Virus record (IMG/VR): IMGVR_UViG_3300034061_003843
Location: 1-27,992 of that record
Direction: 5' to 3' (one strand)
Length of the DNA: 27,992 nt
Source: a virus
Shown here: positions 27,070 through 27,992 of the stretch, in pieces
How the letters are laid out: every line of letters begins with the position of its first letter
How positions within the stretch are numbered: the stretch's first letter is position 1
The notes under the pieces: model-generated
The model's database searches: none
What the model saw: the letters and a program-made list of their open reading frames with translations, nothing else
Told to the model about the DNA's origin: nothing
Position numbers and translations under genes: made by a program

Positions 27070-27992
27070 ATGTCTTCTTTATCTACACTACCAAAAGGCG
27101 ACTCTGCGTGGCTTCTAAGGAAGTCCATTCAGCGCGTCATGCAGCAAGTCTCCGTTCTGGAGACTAACATCGGCTCGTCTACGACGGGCAATAGTGCAAA
27201 TACTCAGATCATTTTTAATGATGCTGGTACTTTGCGGGGCGACGCTCAGTTTACTTGGAACAAAACTCTTAATCGGCTGACCGTTGATGGAGATGAAACT
27301 ATCAGCGGCGATCTGACGGTGGCAGCGAATACGCTGAAGGTTGATTCGTTGAACAGTCGGGTGGGTATTGGTACGGCGACGCCTTACGCTTTGATTCACG
27401 CAAACGGCACGATTGCAGCCGCCAATTTCGATTGGACCCCATCTTTTACTGCACCGACTGTTGGATTACTTGCAACCAGTAACAACAGTTCTGCATCTAT
27501 TCGGATTGCGACATTGGATTCAAATCCAACACACGATCCTTTTGTCAATTTCCTAACTTCTGGCGGTCAGAACTGGAGCATTGGAATTGATAACTCCGAC
27601 AGCGACAAGTTTAAGATTGCGCTCACGAATGGGTTTACTGGCAGCGGTGAAATCTTTGCTGCTGATCCTTCTGGTGTATTCACTTGGAGCGACGGCGCAG
27701 GCGGCACTCGAATGACTTTGAATTCTACGGGGCTGGGCGTGGGGGTTGCGAGTCCGGCTCAGAAACTTGATGTCGATGGAAACATCCGGATGTCTGGAGT
27801 ATCTGGAGGGACACGCTATTTGCTGCTCAACGCTGACAACACTTACACTGGAAGCCTTACGATCCAGTCCGGTGGTGGGTCTTCCAGTTTTGGAGCTGCC
27901 ACTATTCTCTACGGGAACAGTCATGCGACGTACCCCGGTGGTGTTTGGATCGGTCGAAGCAGCGGCTCGACTGGCCCGATCATGTTCGGCAC
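27070..27992 (+). CDS. Fibre/appendage-like protein (partial, continues past the window)
   Basis: An open frame from ATG 27070 to the right edge encodes at least 307 residues. It starts MSSLSTLPKGDSAWLLRKSI and is rich in Gly, Ser, Thr and Asn. It has repeated motifs SRVGIGTATP and LGVGVASPAQKLDVDGNI, the 'GIGT.P..LHV.G' type seen in tail-fibre and adhesin proteins, often ending in an intramolecular chaperone (S74-type) domain. The end is outside the window, so that domain cannot be checked. It is driven by P8 and is the first gene after the capsid terminator. Confidence 0.75.
   Translation, partial: MSSLSTLPKGDSAWLLRKSIQRVMQQVSVLETNIGSSTTGNSANTQIIFNDAGTLRGDAQFTWNKTLNRLTVDGDETISGDLTVAANTLKVDSLNSRVGIGTATPYALIHANGTIAAANFDWTPSFTAPTVGLLATSNNSSASIRIATLDSNPTHDPFVNFLTSGGQNWSIGIDNSDSDKFKIALTNGFTGSGEIFAADPSGVFTWSDGAGGTRMTLNSTGLGVGVASPAQKLDVDGNIRMSGVSGGTRYLLLNADNTYTGSLTIQSGGGSSSFGAATILYGNSHATYPGGVWIGRSSGSTGPIMFG

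Overview
The window is a stretch of a tailed double-stranded DNA bacteriophage genome. Two gene blocks diverge from an AT-rich region at about 18.4-19.1 kb. The left block (1-18,361) is read leftwards and holds regulation, recombination, repair and replication genes. The right block (19,163-27,992) is read rightwards and holds packaging and virion genes: small terminase, large terminase, portal, scaffold-like protein, major capsid, a small exported or decoration-type protein, and the start of a fibre-like protein. Most genes have A-rich, Shine-Dalgarno-poor leaders and only a few show AAGGAG-type sites. I cannot name the host from sequence alone; it must have an RNA polymerase that accepts sigma-54.

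The main finding is a phage-encoded sigma-54 transcription system. The gene at 14908-13613 encodes an essentially full-length RpoN, with a region I, a core-binding region, an HTH and an intact RpoN box. The gene at 10077-9238 encodes a bare AAA+ enhancer-binding-protein core with GAFTGA, and it has neither a sensory nor a DNA-binding domain. Eight sites with -24/-12 geometry (TGGC...GC, GG-N10-GC) lie next to gene starts. They precede the sigma-54 gene itself, a 214-aa orphan, an SSB-like gene, a small gene before the replication helicase-like gene, a 113-aa gene, the terminase operon, the capsid gene and the fibre-like gene. Four share an extended TGGC-N6-AAAGCT form. At four of the eight, the start codon lies only 2-8 nt beyond the predicted transcription start. 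A sigma-70-like promoter lies just before a small HTH gene that heads the activator operon. This suggests a cascade: host sigma-70, then HTH protein and activator, then phage sigma-54 (with positive feedback), then replication and late genes.

The replication and recombination block, in transcription order (right to left), is: SF2 helicase, HTH protein, sigma-54 activator, small unknowns, endonuclease V-like glycosylase, lysozyme-like protein, NUMOD1-like protein, a 73-nt structured RNA element, Cas4-like nuclease, Sak4-like ATPase, SSB-like protein, and a family-A DNA polymerase split over two genes. The split polymerase has an ATP-dependent DNA ligase and a 65-aa ORF between the exonuclease/thumb half and the palm/fingers half. 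A helicase/primase-like gene then runs off the left edge.

The non-coding DNA is rich in structure. A run of hairpins at about 17.25-18.02 kb looks like a large ornate RNA. An eight-unit 15-bp tandem array lies where an enhancer for the terminase sigma-54 promoter would be expected. A duplicated start region gives a 14-codon leader peptide before the small terminase, and the capsid mRNA has a long structured leader.
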